DNA from: Unio delphinus
Lineage: Eukaryota; Mollusca; Bivalvia; Unionida; Unionidae
DNA: 64,000 nucleotides
Reading direction: 5' to 3'
NCBI GenBank assembly: GCA_029339505.1
Contig: JAQISU010000115.1
Location: 10,243,001 to 10,307,000 of the forward strand
In this document: piece after piece, positions 12,413 to 25,765 of the stretch
Numbering within the stretch: position 1 is the first letter of the stretch
How the letters are laid out: each line of letters opens with the position of its first letter
Translations under genes and position numbers: made by a program
Notes under the pieces: model-generated
Told to the model about the DNA's origin: nothing
The model's database searches: none
Seen by the model: the letters and a program-made list of their open reading frames with translations, nothing else

Positions 12413-13660
12413 CATTTATATTAAATTTTATGGATTGACTGATTGAAATGAAACCTGTTGCTGCAGTGTCAGAATTGTTAGTTGAGCTTTCTATGCTACA
12501 CCTTGGATGTTTTAGGGGCATGTCGTACAGCACTGGCTGTAGGGCCGGCCTGTCATGACATTATTTCGTGTTATAAGACACCTATGGTGAGGATCTCGTT
12601 TATTATGTAATACAGATCTCTTGTTATAGCATGCTTCATCGTGATGTGGTGCCCCTTTGAATTCCTTGACCAAAATTAAATCATTGTATTTGAATCAGGT
12701 TTGTTGAATGTATAATGATTTTGCTCATTGTAGCAGTTTGCTAAATAAGGTAGTTGACTGTTATAATGAGGTGTGCTGTTGTATCTTGTGTACCTCATTT
12801 TAAGCATACTCAAATTGATGTTGTTGAAATGAGGTAGTGCTATTGTAATATTATCTCTTTAAGTATTTCATAATTCTACCAACCATATATCTTTTGGTAC
12901 TTGTCAGTATATTTCAATACAATTACCTTCAATCTGAGACAGTCTAATTTCAAAACACTTCTTCAAAAATAAGACCAGCAATTTTTTTGTTTAAAACTAA
13001 TTGTATATTTTGCAATGGAAGAAGAATAGTAACCTGGTAGTTAACAGATTTTGTGAAATAGGACATCGTTGATTGAGTTGTCGATTAAATTATGTTTCTT
13101 ATTAACTTGTGTATAATTTTGTTTATGCTTCATGCCTAGAGAATGGTCATATCATTTGTTATCTGTTTTTATTGGTTGATTTTATTTGGCAACTGGTGAT
13201 TTCTTTGAATTTGTTGCTATTCAGAAAAAGAAGTTTAAGGCTCCATTTAGGTGTAAATTCTTGATTTGTCTAGGAATGTAGCCAATCCCTCGTACCAAGA
13301 TAATGTGTTTTCTGGTCCATTATTGGCTTCATTGCCTTGAATTGATTTTTAAAGACGGCTAGCTGCACACAAATATTGTCTGTATTTTAGATATTACAGG
13401 AATGCATCTTTATAGATTTTATTTCTTCCTTCAGATTCTTTATTGATTATTTCGAGAAAAGAAGTTTATTGCTCATAAACATTTACAACTTTTTAACACG
13501 CGTCTGGTTGTCAGTGATACAGGAGCTTCCCGTTTCTATTGAACTGACTTTTTTGGGAAAAAGATCTTTTAATTACGTTATTTATTTGCTCATTATGAGT
13601 AACGTTATAGTATAAAGAAGCACTGTTTCGGGTTTGTAAATCATTGTAATTTCTTAGTGA

Positions 13661-13830
13661 TCAAAAATCCGTCAAGAGCATTGTTTGCACATGTCCAGGC
13701 AGTACATTCCGTTGCACAATCATATTTTTCAAAATCCTTCAAGAGCATTGTATGCATGTGTCCAGGCGGTACATTTCTTTGCATAATAAAAAATTTCAAA
13801 ATCCATCAAGATCATTGGATGCACATATAA
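13661..13830. repeat. 68-bp tandem repeat, about 2.5 copies
   Basis: Units start at 13661, about 13729 and about 13796 with TCAAAATCC.TCAAGA.CATT and share TGTCCAGGC.GTACATT. The third copy is cut short. Confidence 0.8.
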
Positions 13831-15586
13831 ATTTTCATAAGGTATATGTATGTTGCAGCATAAAACAATATCAGGGCTATGGTAGATGTACCTCGTTGTC
13901 AGATTTATGAAACAAAGAAGGGGATTAAGGACAGAATAGATTCCAAGTCGGAGGTTTTAGATGTACTGCAGTCAAGCAAAGTTAATGATATGCGGAACGC
14001 ATATTATCAGTGGTTTTCATATAGATATGGTATCTGAGAGCAGATATGAGGAAAGGCTTGAATTTGAATTGTTTTGATTAAATGATATATTTCTGCTACT
14101 TTGTAATGTACCATATTGTATCACTTTTGACTAACTGGTGAAGGACCGGTTGGACTTTTTATGGCGACGTAAACCATAGACCAGTCTGCCATACTGATAT
14201 TTACTACAATGCATTAATAATGAAAGAGTAGAAAAGATTTTTTTAAAAATAGAAACAGAAAATTAAATTTCTTTGACTTGATGCCTTCAGGGCACCAAAT
14301 TTACATATCTATTATAACTTAAAATATGAGTGCAAACATGTAACACAACAGCATTTGTTTATTTACCCTTTTACATGAACAGTATCTCTCGATTGATTAT
14401 GTTGGCATCAATTCACTTCAATGATTCTTTTCAGATGATTTACGAATTAAAAGACATATTTTCTTCAAACTTTCAAGAACAAATAAGACATATTGAAGGT
14501 CCAATGAAAAACTGCTGCTAATATAATTTCACAGTTTAAAAGATTCTGTGTTCCCTCTCCTTTAAGTGGTGGGTCTGCTTGATATTTTCCAAAGTTTATT
14601 TTGCAAGATTGAGTTTTGCAGCTTTTTTTTTTCTTTCTGATCCTTGTGTTGGTGAAGGACACTGTGCATTGAAATTAATGTTGCTATAATATAGGATTTA
14701 TAATAAAAAGATAAAAATTCATTTTCAGTTTTTTTCTGGTCAAATGTAATAGTATTTGCTTCCATTTTGAACCTTTCATGGCTGCATGAATTTAATGAGG
14801 TTTTATGTATAAAAGACTTGGGTCAAATTTAATTTTCAGCTTCTGTTAGCACAGTGTCAGGGGGTTAACTGTCCTGTATAATATCTTTTTCCAAATTACA
14901 TTTCCACTTTCTATGGACTCCATGGATTGTAATCAAATGAAGTACCAGGCTTCATATGAAACTCACCATGGTAAAGTTTGATTTAATGTTTTCTTTTCAT
15001 TTTATGGAGTTGTTGACCCAGTTTGACTTTGGTCTAGGCAAACGTTATAATGTCCACGAAGACATGCAGTTATCACCTGTATTTTATTCTATCACCTTTG
15101 CTTATTTTTTCATCATGACAAATCATTATCACCAAAATTGACATTATGAATTTTGATATTTAATTCCCATATATTCCTTTCCAAAGATAACATTTTACAA
15201 ATACAGTACATTCTTTGATATTGGTACAAACCTAAGTATAGAAATTGTATTCTTATAATTATATATTTTTTATTGTGCAGGATTGTCAAAAACAATTTAA
15301 TCATGAACTGAAATTTTGGGATGTATGGTACTGATGACATGTCATTATCAAATTTTTTATGGGGTTAATTCTAGAGTTGAATTTGCTGAATGACAATCTA
15401 TTAGGAAACCACAGGCTCATTAGGGGTCTAAGAGTACTGAAGGCTGGGATTTGTTTGTGCTGATAAGTGGCTTGATGTTGTCTATCACACAGAACATCAG
15501 ATAGAGGTTATAACAATCTACTATAAGTCATCTCCCCACCTCAACCTATTTTTTGTTTTATGTCTGCTATCCCCCACCTCACCCCA

Positions 15587-15740
15587 TAGAAAGAACCAAC
15601 AACCCAAAAGAAGCTACTGGCAAACTCTTTCTCGCATACCCACATAGGCTGAATCCGAGACTCTAACCCCATACAGAGATGAGTTGGCAGTGATCAATAA
15701 CGGTTGAGTGCATTAGAACACTTGGCCACTCGAGGCCCCT
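15587..15740 (-). mobile_element. SINE-A, 5' two-thirds, minus strand
   Basis: On the + strand: AGAAAGAACCAACAACCC, AAGCTACTGGCAAACTCTTT, CCGAGACTCTAACCCC (inverse B box), then GGCAGTGATCAATAACGG and GGCCACTCGAGGCCCC (inverse A box and 5' end). It matches the full copy at 49271 in order. The 3' tail is not clear. Confidence 0.75.
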
Positions 15741-16085
15741 TGAATTTTTTTGTTTGCTAGCATGATGAGATTGGAAGATGTGGAATTTGTTCTAATTGCA
15801 GCTGACTTTTTTTATTTATTAAACAGATTCAACAATTAATATTTTTCAAGCCATGGTAAGCAAAAAAATGTAATATGTTTCAAAAATTTTTAAAGATCAA
15901 TATGTTATTTTTCTAAAGACAAGATATGCTAAGGGATTTTTGGACAAGTGTTGCAGAATAGTTTACTAAAAGGACACCTAACATGACGTTGTCACATCAT
16001 GTGTGATGTAATGGTGTTATTAATGTTACATTTTTAAAAAAATCAATTTGTGTATATTAGGGTAAGTAACACAGCAATTGGTGTA

Positions 16086-16247
16086 CAGTAAAACCTGTCT
16101 TGAGAGACAAACTGTCTTGTGAGACCAGGTGCTCCGTGTACATTTTTTTAAATTATATAGTGGTATGGCCTGTTGTGAGAGACTACTTGTCATGAGAGAC
16201 CATTATGTTTTGGCAGAAGGGGCAGTCTTTCAAGACAGGTTCCACTG
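16086..16247. mobile_element. 162-bp TA-flanked MITE (type CAGTRGAACCTGTCTTGA)
   Basis: Left end CAGTAAAACCTGTCTTGAGA and right end TCTTTCAAGACAGGTTCCACTG are inverse repeats, flanked by TA (16084-16085 and 16248-16249). Inside are several GAGAGAC/GAGACCA words. There is no coding capacity. A second copy, in the opposite orientation and interrupted twice, lies at 21762-22474. TA target and CAG.. ends suggest mobilisation by a Tc1/mariner/pogo-group transposase. Confidence 0.85.
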
Positions 16248-16959
16248 TAATATAAATTGTCAATCTTAACAGTTTTGTTTGGTAAAATTCAGTAAACTGG
16301 AATATCGACCAGTAACATAGTTGGTAAAGTATGGTAAACTGAGATGATGATCAATCTTCATAGCTAAACATGCACATGTGAAGTATGTAGAAAAATTAAA
16401 ATACCATACTTTAAATTTTTGAGAAATTTTCCCACCCAACCCTTCATGTAAACATCGGGTGGGGGTGGGGGTCAAGCTGAAAATTGATTTGCTAGGCACC
16501 AACTGACTGATGGTTGCTGAATTTGAGGGGTGGCATTTTGTTTTGAGTTCACTGTTATAGGAAGCTTGCTTGCTAGACATTGCATAATCATTTGGAAGTG
16601 TTCCTTGTAATATAAATAAATATGTTGCCAAGTTTCCCATGGCTAGATTCAATAAAACATTTTATACTTCTGGAGATTGGTTGCCAACCATGAAACAAGA
16701 TATTCATATACATCTGTAGGTGGGGGAAAGTTCTGTATGGTATCAGTATATATATCTACACCCAATACATAATAATTTGTTTCCATTAAGTGCCCCTGTT
16801 CAGATACTATTGTGAATTTTTTTTTAAAAAATGTATTATTGGTGTCGAAAGATTCCAAATAAGAATTAATATATTAATTTCCTCTATAGTATCTATCACA
16901 ATTCACTGCTGTTGTTCAATTTTTAGCTCTACTTTGCATAGACCCAATTAGTTCATGGG

Positions 16960-18340
16960 ATGGTCTGTCATCCATCATTAATCTGTCCCTTAACACAAGT
17001 TAATGTTCCTTCACCCAAATTACTTGGTGGATTGTCATGATTATTGGAGCACACATTTATCAGAATGTCTTGTTGGTCCCAACTGAAATGCTGCTGCTAG
17101 TCCGCTTGAATGGATGGTCACATCAATCATTTTTTAAATAAAAGACTTGTGTTATCTGGTTGGTCATAACAAAAATGATGGTGATCTGACATACATGGCA
17201 GCCATCTGGATAAAATCTGGTTATCACAACTCCTACAGAATGTTCAGTTGTTTTTTATGGTTTAACACCATTTTTCAGCACAATATAGGCTATACATGGC
17301 AGCCAGTATTAGTGGTGGAGGAAGAACCTGGAAAGAACCACCGACCCACGAGAAGCTACTGGCAAGCTTTCTCACATGTCTGCATTAGCCGAATCTTAGA
17401 CTCGAACCCATGCAGAGGTGAGATGGCAGTGATCCTTAACGGACAGCGCTTTTGACCACTCGGTCACTCGGGGGCCCCCGAATGTTAAGTTATACGGGTA
17501 TGGGGTTTTCACCTGAAGAATTGTCATTAAGTTACATAGGGTATAAGACTGCTGTAGGTAAATAAGGTCTGAGTGTACTTTACAAATGTTTTAGTTGAAC
17601 ATACTGTTACCCTCAGAATCTAATATAATATCAGGGATTTTTAAATGCACGTTTTACAACTTTACAACAGAAGTACATGATATTTGGTCTAACTTATTGG
17701 AAAAAAATTGACAGCCTTTATGAAAAGACATTATTAGGATTGGCAGGTCTGCTCCAAAATGAAGAGGCAATTTGAGCTGTCCATCCACTCTTGCCACCAC
17801 ATTGGTCATCTGGAAAAGCTTATTATTTATACTTCTCCAGAATGGTCATTAAAACATGGGTTTTCACTCAAAGATTTGTTATATACTTTAGTTGATTGTA
17901 CTGTGGCACCATTCGGATCTCCAGTATGGCAACCATAATGATCTTGAAATAGTGTCATTACTAATAGTTGGCTGGTGATAGTGACATTGTTCTGTTTACA
18001 CAGGATTTCTTATGCTACAGCCTGGTTGATGATGACAGGCATCTTTACAAATTTATATTGTCACTCCTTGAAAATATGAAGTCATATCAGTTTAATGGGT
18101 TTTTTCATCAGAAGATGTATTTAGTTGGTCCAAAACAAACATGATCTTTATTAAGACGAGGTTATCACCAATAGACTTCTTATTATACGTAGCTGGTCTT
18201 AAACAAAAATTGTGCCAGTCATACATCAGATATGGCTGCCATGCTGTCTTGAAAATCTTTCTTTAATTGCTCTCCCAGAATAGATGATCATATTGATTGC
18301 ATTTGTAATTTTATTTACTTGGTCCTAAACGAAAATGAGA
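16960..18340 (+). repeat. Degenerate dispersed tandem family, block 1
   Basis: Recurring phrases mark diverged monomers: AATGGATGGTCACATCAAT (17108), TTGGTCATAACAAAAATGATG (17159), CATGGGTTTTCACTCAAAGA (17855), GTATGGCAACCATAATGATC (17922), CTTAAACAAAAATTGTGCCA (18198), ATATGGCTGCCATGCTGTCT (18228) and TTGGTCCTAAACGAAAATGA (18320). Similar phrases recur at 33.6-34.6 and 40.0-40.5 kb. Monomer length is irregular, roughly 120-190 bp. A SINE-A is inserted at 17251. Confidence 0.55.
17251..17479 (-). mobile_element. SINE-A, near full length, minus strand
   Basis: Read inversely it starts GGGGGCCCCCGAGTGACCGAG (A box), passes the B box GGTTCGAGTCTAAG and GAGAAAGCTTGCCAGTAGC, and ends GCTGAAAAATGGTGTTAAACC. 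Flanks GAATGTTCAGTT (17238-17249) and GAATGTTAAGTT (17480-17491) form a 12-bp target-site duplication with one mismatch, typical of LINE-mediated insertion. Confidence 0.9.
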
Positions 18341-18953
18341 ATCTTTTCAACAGGCAGCATTTTAAAAGGAAGAAATATTCTTTAAATCGTGGAAATTCCT
18401 TTTAGCCAGTTGAGCAATGGTCCTTTCTTGGGCCTCCTATTTCTAATATTCACTGAATATCAACAGCATTTTGCAAAATAAATCCTTAAACTTAAATCAT
18501 TTGCAGTCAGAAAAAAATAATATTTATCTAATTTATTTACCATGATATTCCCTACAATGTGATTTACAGGCTGAAGGTGAAAACTGCTCCTATATATTTA
18601 TTAATCGTATGGTGAGAGAGGCAGATGTGAATTTCTGAAACCCCAGATACTTGAAGAATGTTTGTATATTGAAATTAATAACCTTTGTGTTCCTTTTTTA
18701 AAGTGAAAAGTCTTGACGAGTACAAGTTTTACAGCCTTCATTCATCTTTCAAAGAAGCAAGCTCAAATTAAAAAGTACAACAAAATATGTCATTGCTGAA
18801 ACATAACAGAAACTATATGTTGCATAAGTAGATGTTAAAACTTCAGAAGTAGTGTTTTATTAAGCTATTTGTAGTGAAAACAGTTTCTTCAGCAATTGGT
18901 GAAATAGAAATTGTCAGTCTTAATGTGAATACGAAATATTTGTTACTCGAGGA

Positions 18954-19015
18954 CATGTAAATTACACTGTAAACAAAAAAACCTCATGTAAATTACACTG
19001 TAAACAAAAAAACCT
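18954..19015. repeat. Perfect 31-bp tandem duplication
   Basis: Two identical adjacent copies beginning CATGTAAATTACACTGTAAA and ending in an A7 run and CCT. Perfect identity suggests a recent duplication or slippage. Confidence 0.95.
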
Positions 19016-21770
19016 CACAATTGTAATATGGACAACCATGTTCAGTGGAATGTGTAATGATAGCCAATTTTAAGTTTTGACAAGTGACTTGCATTGACAT
19101 AAACAAGATACATACCCCACTTGTGTATGGTATCATGCTAGACAGGCCTGGTTGGGGATGGACACGAATCATGAAATCAGAAGAATCCTACCCTGGTAAA
19201 ATGTAATCCATCTAAACTTGTAGTCAACGTAGATAAAATAAATACTTTTGGTTTGATGCAGACTCAATATCAGTTTAACTTGTCACTTTTGGACCTTCTG
19301 CAAGAGATCTATGGCCGCCATTCTGATAATTTGTGGTCTGTGTATGATCCACATGTCTCAAATGCATTTGTAAAGTAAAACGAAATGACAGCTTTCATTG
19401 CAAGGTACTACAATATGGATTTCAACATATAATCCTCAAAAAAACTGAAACGAGATCAAGAAACTTTTTCCAGTTGACTTTAAAAGCAAAATATTTCTGT
19501 TTTAACAAATAATACTTGAGTTTCAGTTTTGTAAAGTTTATCACCATTGAAAGAAAGAATGTTGGCTACTGGTAACAGTTTGTATGAAGATAAATATATC
19601 ACTTCCATTTATTATCCAAACAAAACTTGGTTCCATCAAATGCATTTTCTTCTAAACCAAGTGAAATTCAGTTTGACAATATTCATCTGAATGAGTGGTA
19701 TTGGAATCATTCCTTAAAGAGTAGCCTACTTCAATGTTATCGACTTATTCCAGACTTCAACCAGCATTTATTCCAGACCTGCTATAATGGCCACAATAGT
19801 TTCAAAATCGCATAGATTTATGAAGAAAGGAGAGATAGCAAACATACCAGCACAGACTTATTAAATCCATTTTGTATAAAGACACATTATTCCAGTTGTC
19901 ATACAAATTGCATTCCCAATAGAATCATGAGATTTTGATGAGAAGGTCAAGATTTTAGCATTTTGCTTGACAGATTTATTAAAGCGGTCCTGCTCCTTCA
20001 CTTATTGATTAAAGGTTGATGTGAGATTGCAATGTGCTTATCACCCCAATTAAGGAAAGATTATTGTGTATCAAATCTGGCAGGTTGATAGGCTGGCATA
20101 TTCCGTTGTAATACACAATTTCCATGGTCAATTCACATAAGTAGAGTTAAATCTGTATTAGCACAATTTTTAAAATACAAGCGCTGACCTTGATGATATG
20201 TCTGGATAACTGGAGCTTGATACATACGGTAGTGCAGTAATTACCATTAGGCAGGTTTGGAAATGAAGTTCCCCTTGATTTTGGAATTTTTAACATATTG
20301 TTTTTTTCTTCATTTGTCCAGCTACAAAATTGGCATTACTGGCTTTTATGCTGTGGTCACTGGATCAATATGTGTACCTGTTAATATGCAAGTAATGCTA
20401 TTTTGTTAAATAAACGACTGGGAAAAAATCAGTTTGTTTTCTGTTGTGGAATGTCAATTATTGCAGCATCTTGTAACAAAATCATCCCTTTAAATGTGCC
20501 ACTCCAACTTGTTCCTGTGCATGGAATTCAAGTATTTTGCAGTTTGAACGTTTTATCATTGAAGATGTTATGTTGGTAAAAGACAGCCTTGCCTGCTAAT
20601 TGCTATCAATAACAGGGATTAACTCTTGATATGCTGAATACAGCATTCCCTAGTAACAAAAATGACAGTTTTAAAAATCTGTGCATTTACATCTTGGTGT
20701 GATTCTGCAGATGCATTACTTGTCTGTTTAACATATCAAATGTATTCTTTGATTCAACACTGGTACAACATTGATTTATCAGTGATACATCCCAACTGTT
20801 AACACATCATTCCATGCTGCTAAATGAATAAATAACTTTGCAGTAATTTAAATGTTTTGAAACTATCCAGATTCCAGGCTTGTCTGAATGCAGCCTGACA
20901 CTTCCAGTTTGCCACAATAAGCTTTAGGCACGTTTGAGGCATGTTCAGTGAAAGCAGTGAATCAAATTGCACTAGTCCAGAGGTTTTTAAAATCAGTATA
21001 AATTAAATCATAATTTTACTTAGAAACTATAGTATGTGCAACTAAGTTCAACCCTTGTAATGGCAGATATGTCAGCTTTTAGTTGTTTTAATAAGTAAAA
21101 GGAAATGGCCCAAGTGGTAGTTAAATCTTCAGGGCATTTAATGCTATGTCTAGCATGAACCATGTGAAGTAGACAAAAAGGAAGATGGTGTCTTTAACAT
21201 TGATTGATTAATTGGATCATGTTTCAGGTGCTACCAATTACCATGCTTTGTTCAGTGGGCAAAACAAGCTGCCTTGTGGTTATTGGCAATAAATATGTAC
21301 TTAATGTGGTTTGCTTCATTGAATAGTTGAATATTATAGATGGGAATGAATGGTCAGAAACCAAAAGGGGATGAGATTAGCGTAGCTGATTTTGAATGTT
21401 TGAGAATACTGAAGGAAAAACCATTTTCATCATAGACCTACATGTACTTTTTGCTATTTATTGCAGTTGCTTATGATACATTTTCAGAAAACAGAGGGGT
21501 ATCATCAATTTAAAAACTTGTCTCACACATTCACTATATTTTAATAATATTTTATATAGTGAATCAGTCTGTGTTTGAAAAAATTGGACAAGATTATTAA
21601 GCATAACCGGATTTTTCAATGTGACTGAAAATTGTTCAAGTAAGATCTGTCAGAATTTTAGAAAATTTCTACAAGGCAACTGTTGATTTGAACTAGTGGT
21701 TACCCAATCAAAGGAAAATTTTATTAAATGTGGTCAAACTTGAGCTTTGTAAGTACATGTACAGTAGAAC

Positions 21771-22139
21771 ATAGGGCCTAACCGGAAATCACCTCAGACA
21801 TTCACTCTGGCTGAATATCCTGTTTTCGGTACTATTTGAAAGTATTCGCCTCGGCAAATAATACGCGCACAAATGGTTACAAGTAAAATAATTAGATAAA
21901 TATCAAACTTTAAAAAAAAAGTTTTTTAATACATAATAATTTTAATTAATAATAAATATCTTCATCTTATAGGCGATATATACGGTACACGAAAAGTTGA
22001 AGCTTCGCATACAATAATAAAACAAATGGTACTCTCCTGAGTCGCACCTACTACTCGGTTTGTACCCGGATCTGGCAAATAGTACATCCAAATACTCTGA
22101 TTTGGTACTCTGCAAAAATTATCTACTCGGTTAGGCCTA
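21771..22139. mobile_element. 8-bp-TSD element inserted in the MITE's terminal repeat
   Basis: The 369-bp insert is flanked by AGTAGAAC (21763-21770 and 22140-22147). Ends read TAGGGCCTAACCG and CGGTTAGGCCTA, inverse of each other with one indel. An 8-bp duplication and short TIR point to a hAT-type non-autonomous element. No transposase is present; the 81-residue minus-strand open frame overlapping it is not recognisable. Confidence 0.85.
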
Positions 22140-22220
22140 AGTAGAACCTGTCTTGAAAGACCACCCCTTCTGCAATAAAATAATGCTCTCAAGACAGGTG
22201 GTCTCAAAACAGGTCATAAC

Positions 22221-22398
22221 CAACGTTCCCTCTAAGCTAAGCATGCACACGTGCAGCTGCTCAGGCATCCCCGCGCAGCTGAATTGTCAATTTTTGCTCA
22301 ATCCAATGTCACATTTTGCTCATCTCCGTAATGCTTGCGCAGTGCTCACTTCGCAAAGCACTGCGTGCATATCTACCATTCGCTTAGAGGGAAAGTTG
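22221..22398. mobile_element. 178-bp hAT-type MITE
   Basis: Flanked by a perfect 8-bp duplication GTCATAAC (22213-22220 and 22399-22406). TIRs CAACGTTCCCTCTAAGC and GCTTAGAGGGAAAGTTG are inverse with one mismatch. The interior is CpG- and GCGCAG-rich. The 8-bp duplication and TIR length fit the hAT superfamily. Confidence 0.92.
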
Positions 22399-23100
22399 GT
22401 CATAACAGACACTATGTCATGAATAAATCTGTGCTTGTAGATTCTAGTCTTTCATAGCAGTGGTCTCTTTACTGTAACATTCATTTTGTATGATCTACTC
22501 AAAGTTGCAACTGAACTGAACTCAACTGAAGCATCACTTTTATGGCAAAATCATATAACCACCTTCTGTTACTTTCCACTGTACCACATGCATTGCTTAA
22601 AGAATTGTCATGTGGAAAACCAAGCTATGATATTAAGGTCAATTATTTACTGGAAGAGGCTCAGAAGAAAAGTATGAGTATTTGCAGATTAATCAACTTG
22701 TATACAAAGTAAGTACTGCCTTTACAAGCACTGGCAGGACACTTGTATATGGTAAACAAAGGGGTATCCCGTAGCTGTTTATATCCTGGGTTAGTATCAA
22801 CAGGTAGGTACTCGAGAAATTGTATACCAGTAGAGGGGATCTTTGAACTTAAAACATACAAGATTAAATAAAGAACAGTGCAAAGATTTCAATTTTGAAA
22901 AGAATAGCAAGACAGTGATTAATCTGGTTGACTTATACCAGATTATGTAAATGCATACATACTTTCCCAATTTCAGTAAGAAACATACTGAGCATCTAAC
23001 AAGAGCAGTGTAAATATAGTGGGCTTGACAATTTGACTATATTGGATATTTGTGAAAAAGGTTATAATTTTAAAAAAAAAAGATTAAATGTACTCACTTA

Positions 23101-23150
23101 TAACATCATGTGCCAGAAGATCTGGGTTTGTGAAGTTTGTTAGGAGTAAT
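23101..23150. repeat. Half copy of the palindromic GATCTG repeat
   Basis: CATGTGCCAGAAGATCTGGG followed by TTTGTGAAGTTTGTTAG matches the right arm of the family, including its outermost TTTGTTAG. Confidence 0.6.
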
Positions 23151-24337
23151 CAGTGTGACAGACAGCAAAGACCCTGACATGACTTGTACACATGTATATA
23201 GTCTCTTTCCAGCTTCACTGAATGCATAGTTGATGTAGTTGGGTGATAGACTAAAATATGCAAAACAGTACATGTAGTTTTATAACGATATTGCTGATCA
23301 GAAAAACAATCATCTTATTTGCTCCTTGGCCTCCTTTCATTATTGTGCATTATAGGTTGGATTGGGGCAAGAGTTTGAGATAGGGAGCCACTAAAACTCT
23401 TAATTATAATTTTTTTAATATTTAATGTGTACAAGTAAATTTAGAAGCAATAAATAAATGATATATTGTGGTTAATTTTATCCAGCAGTCCTAATTACAT
23501 TGGCAGAATATCCTAGAGTGTGATATACATTGAATTTGTGTTTTGTTTGTATCCTAACGTGCATGAAATTTCGTGTGGCCATTGACGAATCCCTTACTGT
23601 TACCACTAAATTATATTTTCTTTGGTGGATGCTTCTAACTTTGGGTAAAAGTAGGTCATAGTAATTAACAATATTAATGCACAGTCTTGAAATATGATTA
23701 GCATCACTGCAGGTAGAAGGTCCGTTGACCTTCACCAAATTTTTTTGCAAAGTTCATCTTGATTTTAGTGCAACTAAGCTTTATTCATTGACTCGTGAAA
23801 AATATTAAATACTTTTTATTCCGAATGCTAAGACAAATATTCTACTGGCAAAAGTCCTACAGGTAGGAATGAATATAGTGCTGCTTCATTTTGGTAACAT
23901 GTTTAAAAATGGCTACAATAAGCCACAACCTTGTGGATTTGGTGACTTTGAAGTTTCAAATGGATGAAAAATGTACTTTAACAACAGTCCAGATACCAGA
24001 AATGGGTGGTCACAGAAAATGCAGAGTAATATGAATGCTGCAAGAATGTGTTTGTTTTGTTAATATGTTGCTGTTTCATGACATTGTCGCTACTATGTTC
24101 ATAAAACATACATCATCCATTCACTTTTGTCACTGCAATGACCCACTTTTCTTGCTTAAGTACTTTAGTTGTGCCATGTTTTTGGATCATGTACCAGTAA
24201 AAGTACATTTGAATAATAAGTATAAACAAGAAAGAAGAGTGCATTTTTAATTTAGATTGATTTCATGGATGAGATACACTGAAACAACTCATTTTCATGT
24301 AATTTACATATATCCTCATCAGTACTAGTGCTGTAGA

Positions 24338-24441
24338 CATCTTGTCCCATTAGGGTAGCTCTTGCCAATTACCATCTTGTCCCATTGGGGTAGCTGTTGC
24401 CAATTACCATCTTGTCCCATTAGGGTAGTTGTTACCAATTA
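24338..24441. repeat. 35-bp tandem repeat, three copies
   Basis: Units start at 24338, 24373 and 24408 with CATCTTGTCCCATTRGGGTA and share GCCAATTAC or ACCAATTAT. Only a few substitutions separate the copies. Confidence 0.92.
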
Positions 24442-24807
24442 TCTCGCTACCAATACATATCACTTCAGTTTTGAAAGGCAAATGGGGGTATAACGGAGTA
24501 ATTCATTATGTCACAATGTAATTGAAATTAACTATGTTTTGGACTTAGTGATATGCCCAATGTTTTTTTAAAGACATTTTTTTTACATATGATGTTCTTT
24601 GACAGTCATTATAGATCCAGTGATCTGCATGCATAATGTAAAATGAACATAAAAAGTATATTGTTCAACCTCCGAGCACTTGACAGTGAAACTTGTTCCC
24701 ATCCCTTTTTGTGATAACAAGGGGACATAATATCATTGTTTTGCATCTGTCCATCTGTCTTAATATCACTTTCACTTCATTTCTTTATATGGTTATTACA
24801 ACATGTG

Positions 24808-25011
24808 TCATCATTCTCACTTGAGGTCGTTGCTTGGGTTCAGGTCAGGCTCGACTATCGTATGTGAGCAAGCTTGCCATTAGCTTCTCGTGGGTTGGTG
24901 GTTCTTCCCGGGGTTTTCCAGGGTTCTTCCTCCACCAGTTATACTGACCTCCATGTATAGCCTATCTTGTGTTGAAAAAATCATGTTAAACCCTACAACA
25001 AGAATAACAAC
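24808..25011 (+). mobile_element. SINE-A lacking the 5' part of the head
   Basis: Contains the degraded B-box region (GCTTGGGTTCAGGTC), AGCAAGCTTGCCATTAGC, TCTCGTGGGTTGGTGGTTCT, TCCTCCACCAGTTATACTGA, CATGTATAGCCTATCTTGTG and a TTAAACCCTACAACAAG tail. Confidence 0.85.
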
Positions 25012-25725
25012 TGGATACCTTGTCTTCAAGGGCAAGGTCAAAACTCAGTAATGAATTTTCCAGTCTTTATCAAGTTTTAAAATTGAAATAACATGGTCTT
25101 AATTACAGATCATGATCATGCAAGACAATGCACACCAATATAAATATTTTATTTGATATTTAAATCCTTGGACTCTAAGGTTTGTAAAAAAAAATAGTCT
25201 TCAAAAGATTAGAACTTCAGTATGTTAAAAGGATTGCTGCATTATAGAATGGACTAAATGTAACCCTTGGATGTATTCATGTACATATTATGTTTATGCT
25301 AATTTGAAGATGAACCTTTTTCAATTCATATTTGCTTATCACTTCTCTCTGAAATGCAGAGAAATATGTGAACCAAAACCAGGAACCATTTTTCTACCTC
25401 AGGTCTATTTCCTATTTATATCGTCAGGTTAATCTATATCACTTCTGTGTTAATTGTAGTGTTAACCAACTTCAAACATATGGCTTTATGATATAGTATT
25501 GATTCCTGCATTTCAGCCCTGCTGAAGTCTTAGAGGTGACAATTTGCATAGTAGTGCTATATTCTGTACAAAACAGAATTTTTTGGGGATAATTTTCACG
25601 CACAAACAATCACATTACAGTGTACATGCAAAATGACAAAGCAGGACAACATATTTTTACCTTCAATTCAGGCACATTTCCACTGGTGAACATTCTTTAA
25701 ATGTCTAGCTAGTCATTGATTCAGC

Positions 25726-25765
25726 GTGGATCTGTATTACTGACGTGGATCTGTATTACTGACGA
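25726..25765. repeat. 19-bp tandem duplication
   Basis: GTGGATCTGTATTACTGAC is present twice in a row. Confidence 0.85.

Larger units (their letters stand above)
21762..22474. mobile_element. TA-flanked MITE interrupted by two other DNA elements
   Basis: The outer element begins CAGTAGAAC (21762), resumes CTGTCTTGAAAGACC at 22148, resumes AGACACTATGTC at 22407 and ends TGGTCTCTTTACTG at 22474, with TA on both sides. Removing the two insertions and their duplications leaves about 150 bp that aligns in inverse orientation with the MITE at 16086-16247. The two insertions are listed separately. Confidence 0.85.

Noticed and set aside
12515..12660. Possible decayed element between AGGGGCATG and GTGCCCCT
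   Set aside because: The inverted match is only about 7-8 bases and could be chance.
17147..17455. 102-codon plus-strand frame
   Set aside because: Runs through the antisense of a SINE-A; not a gene.
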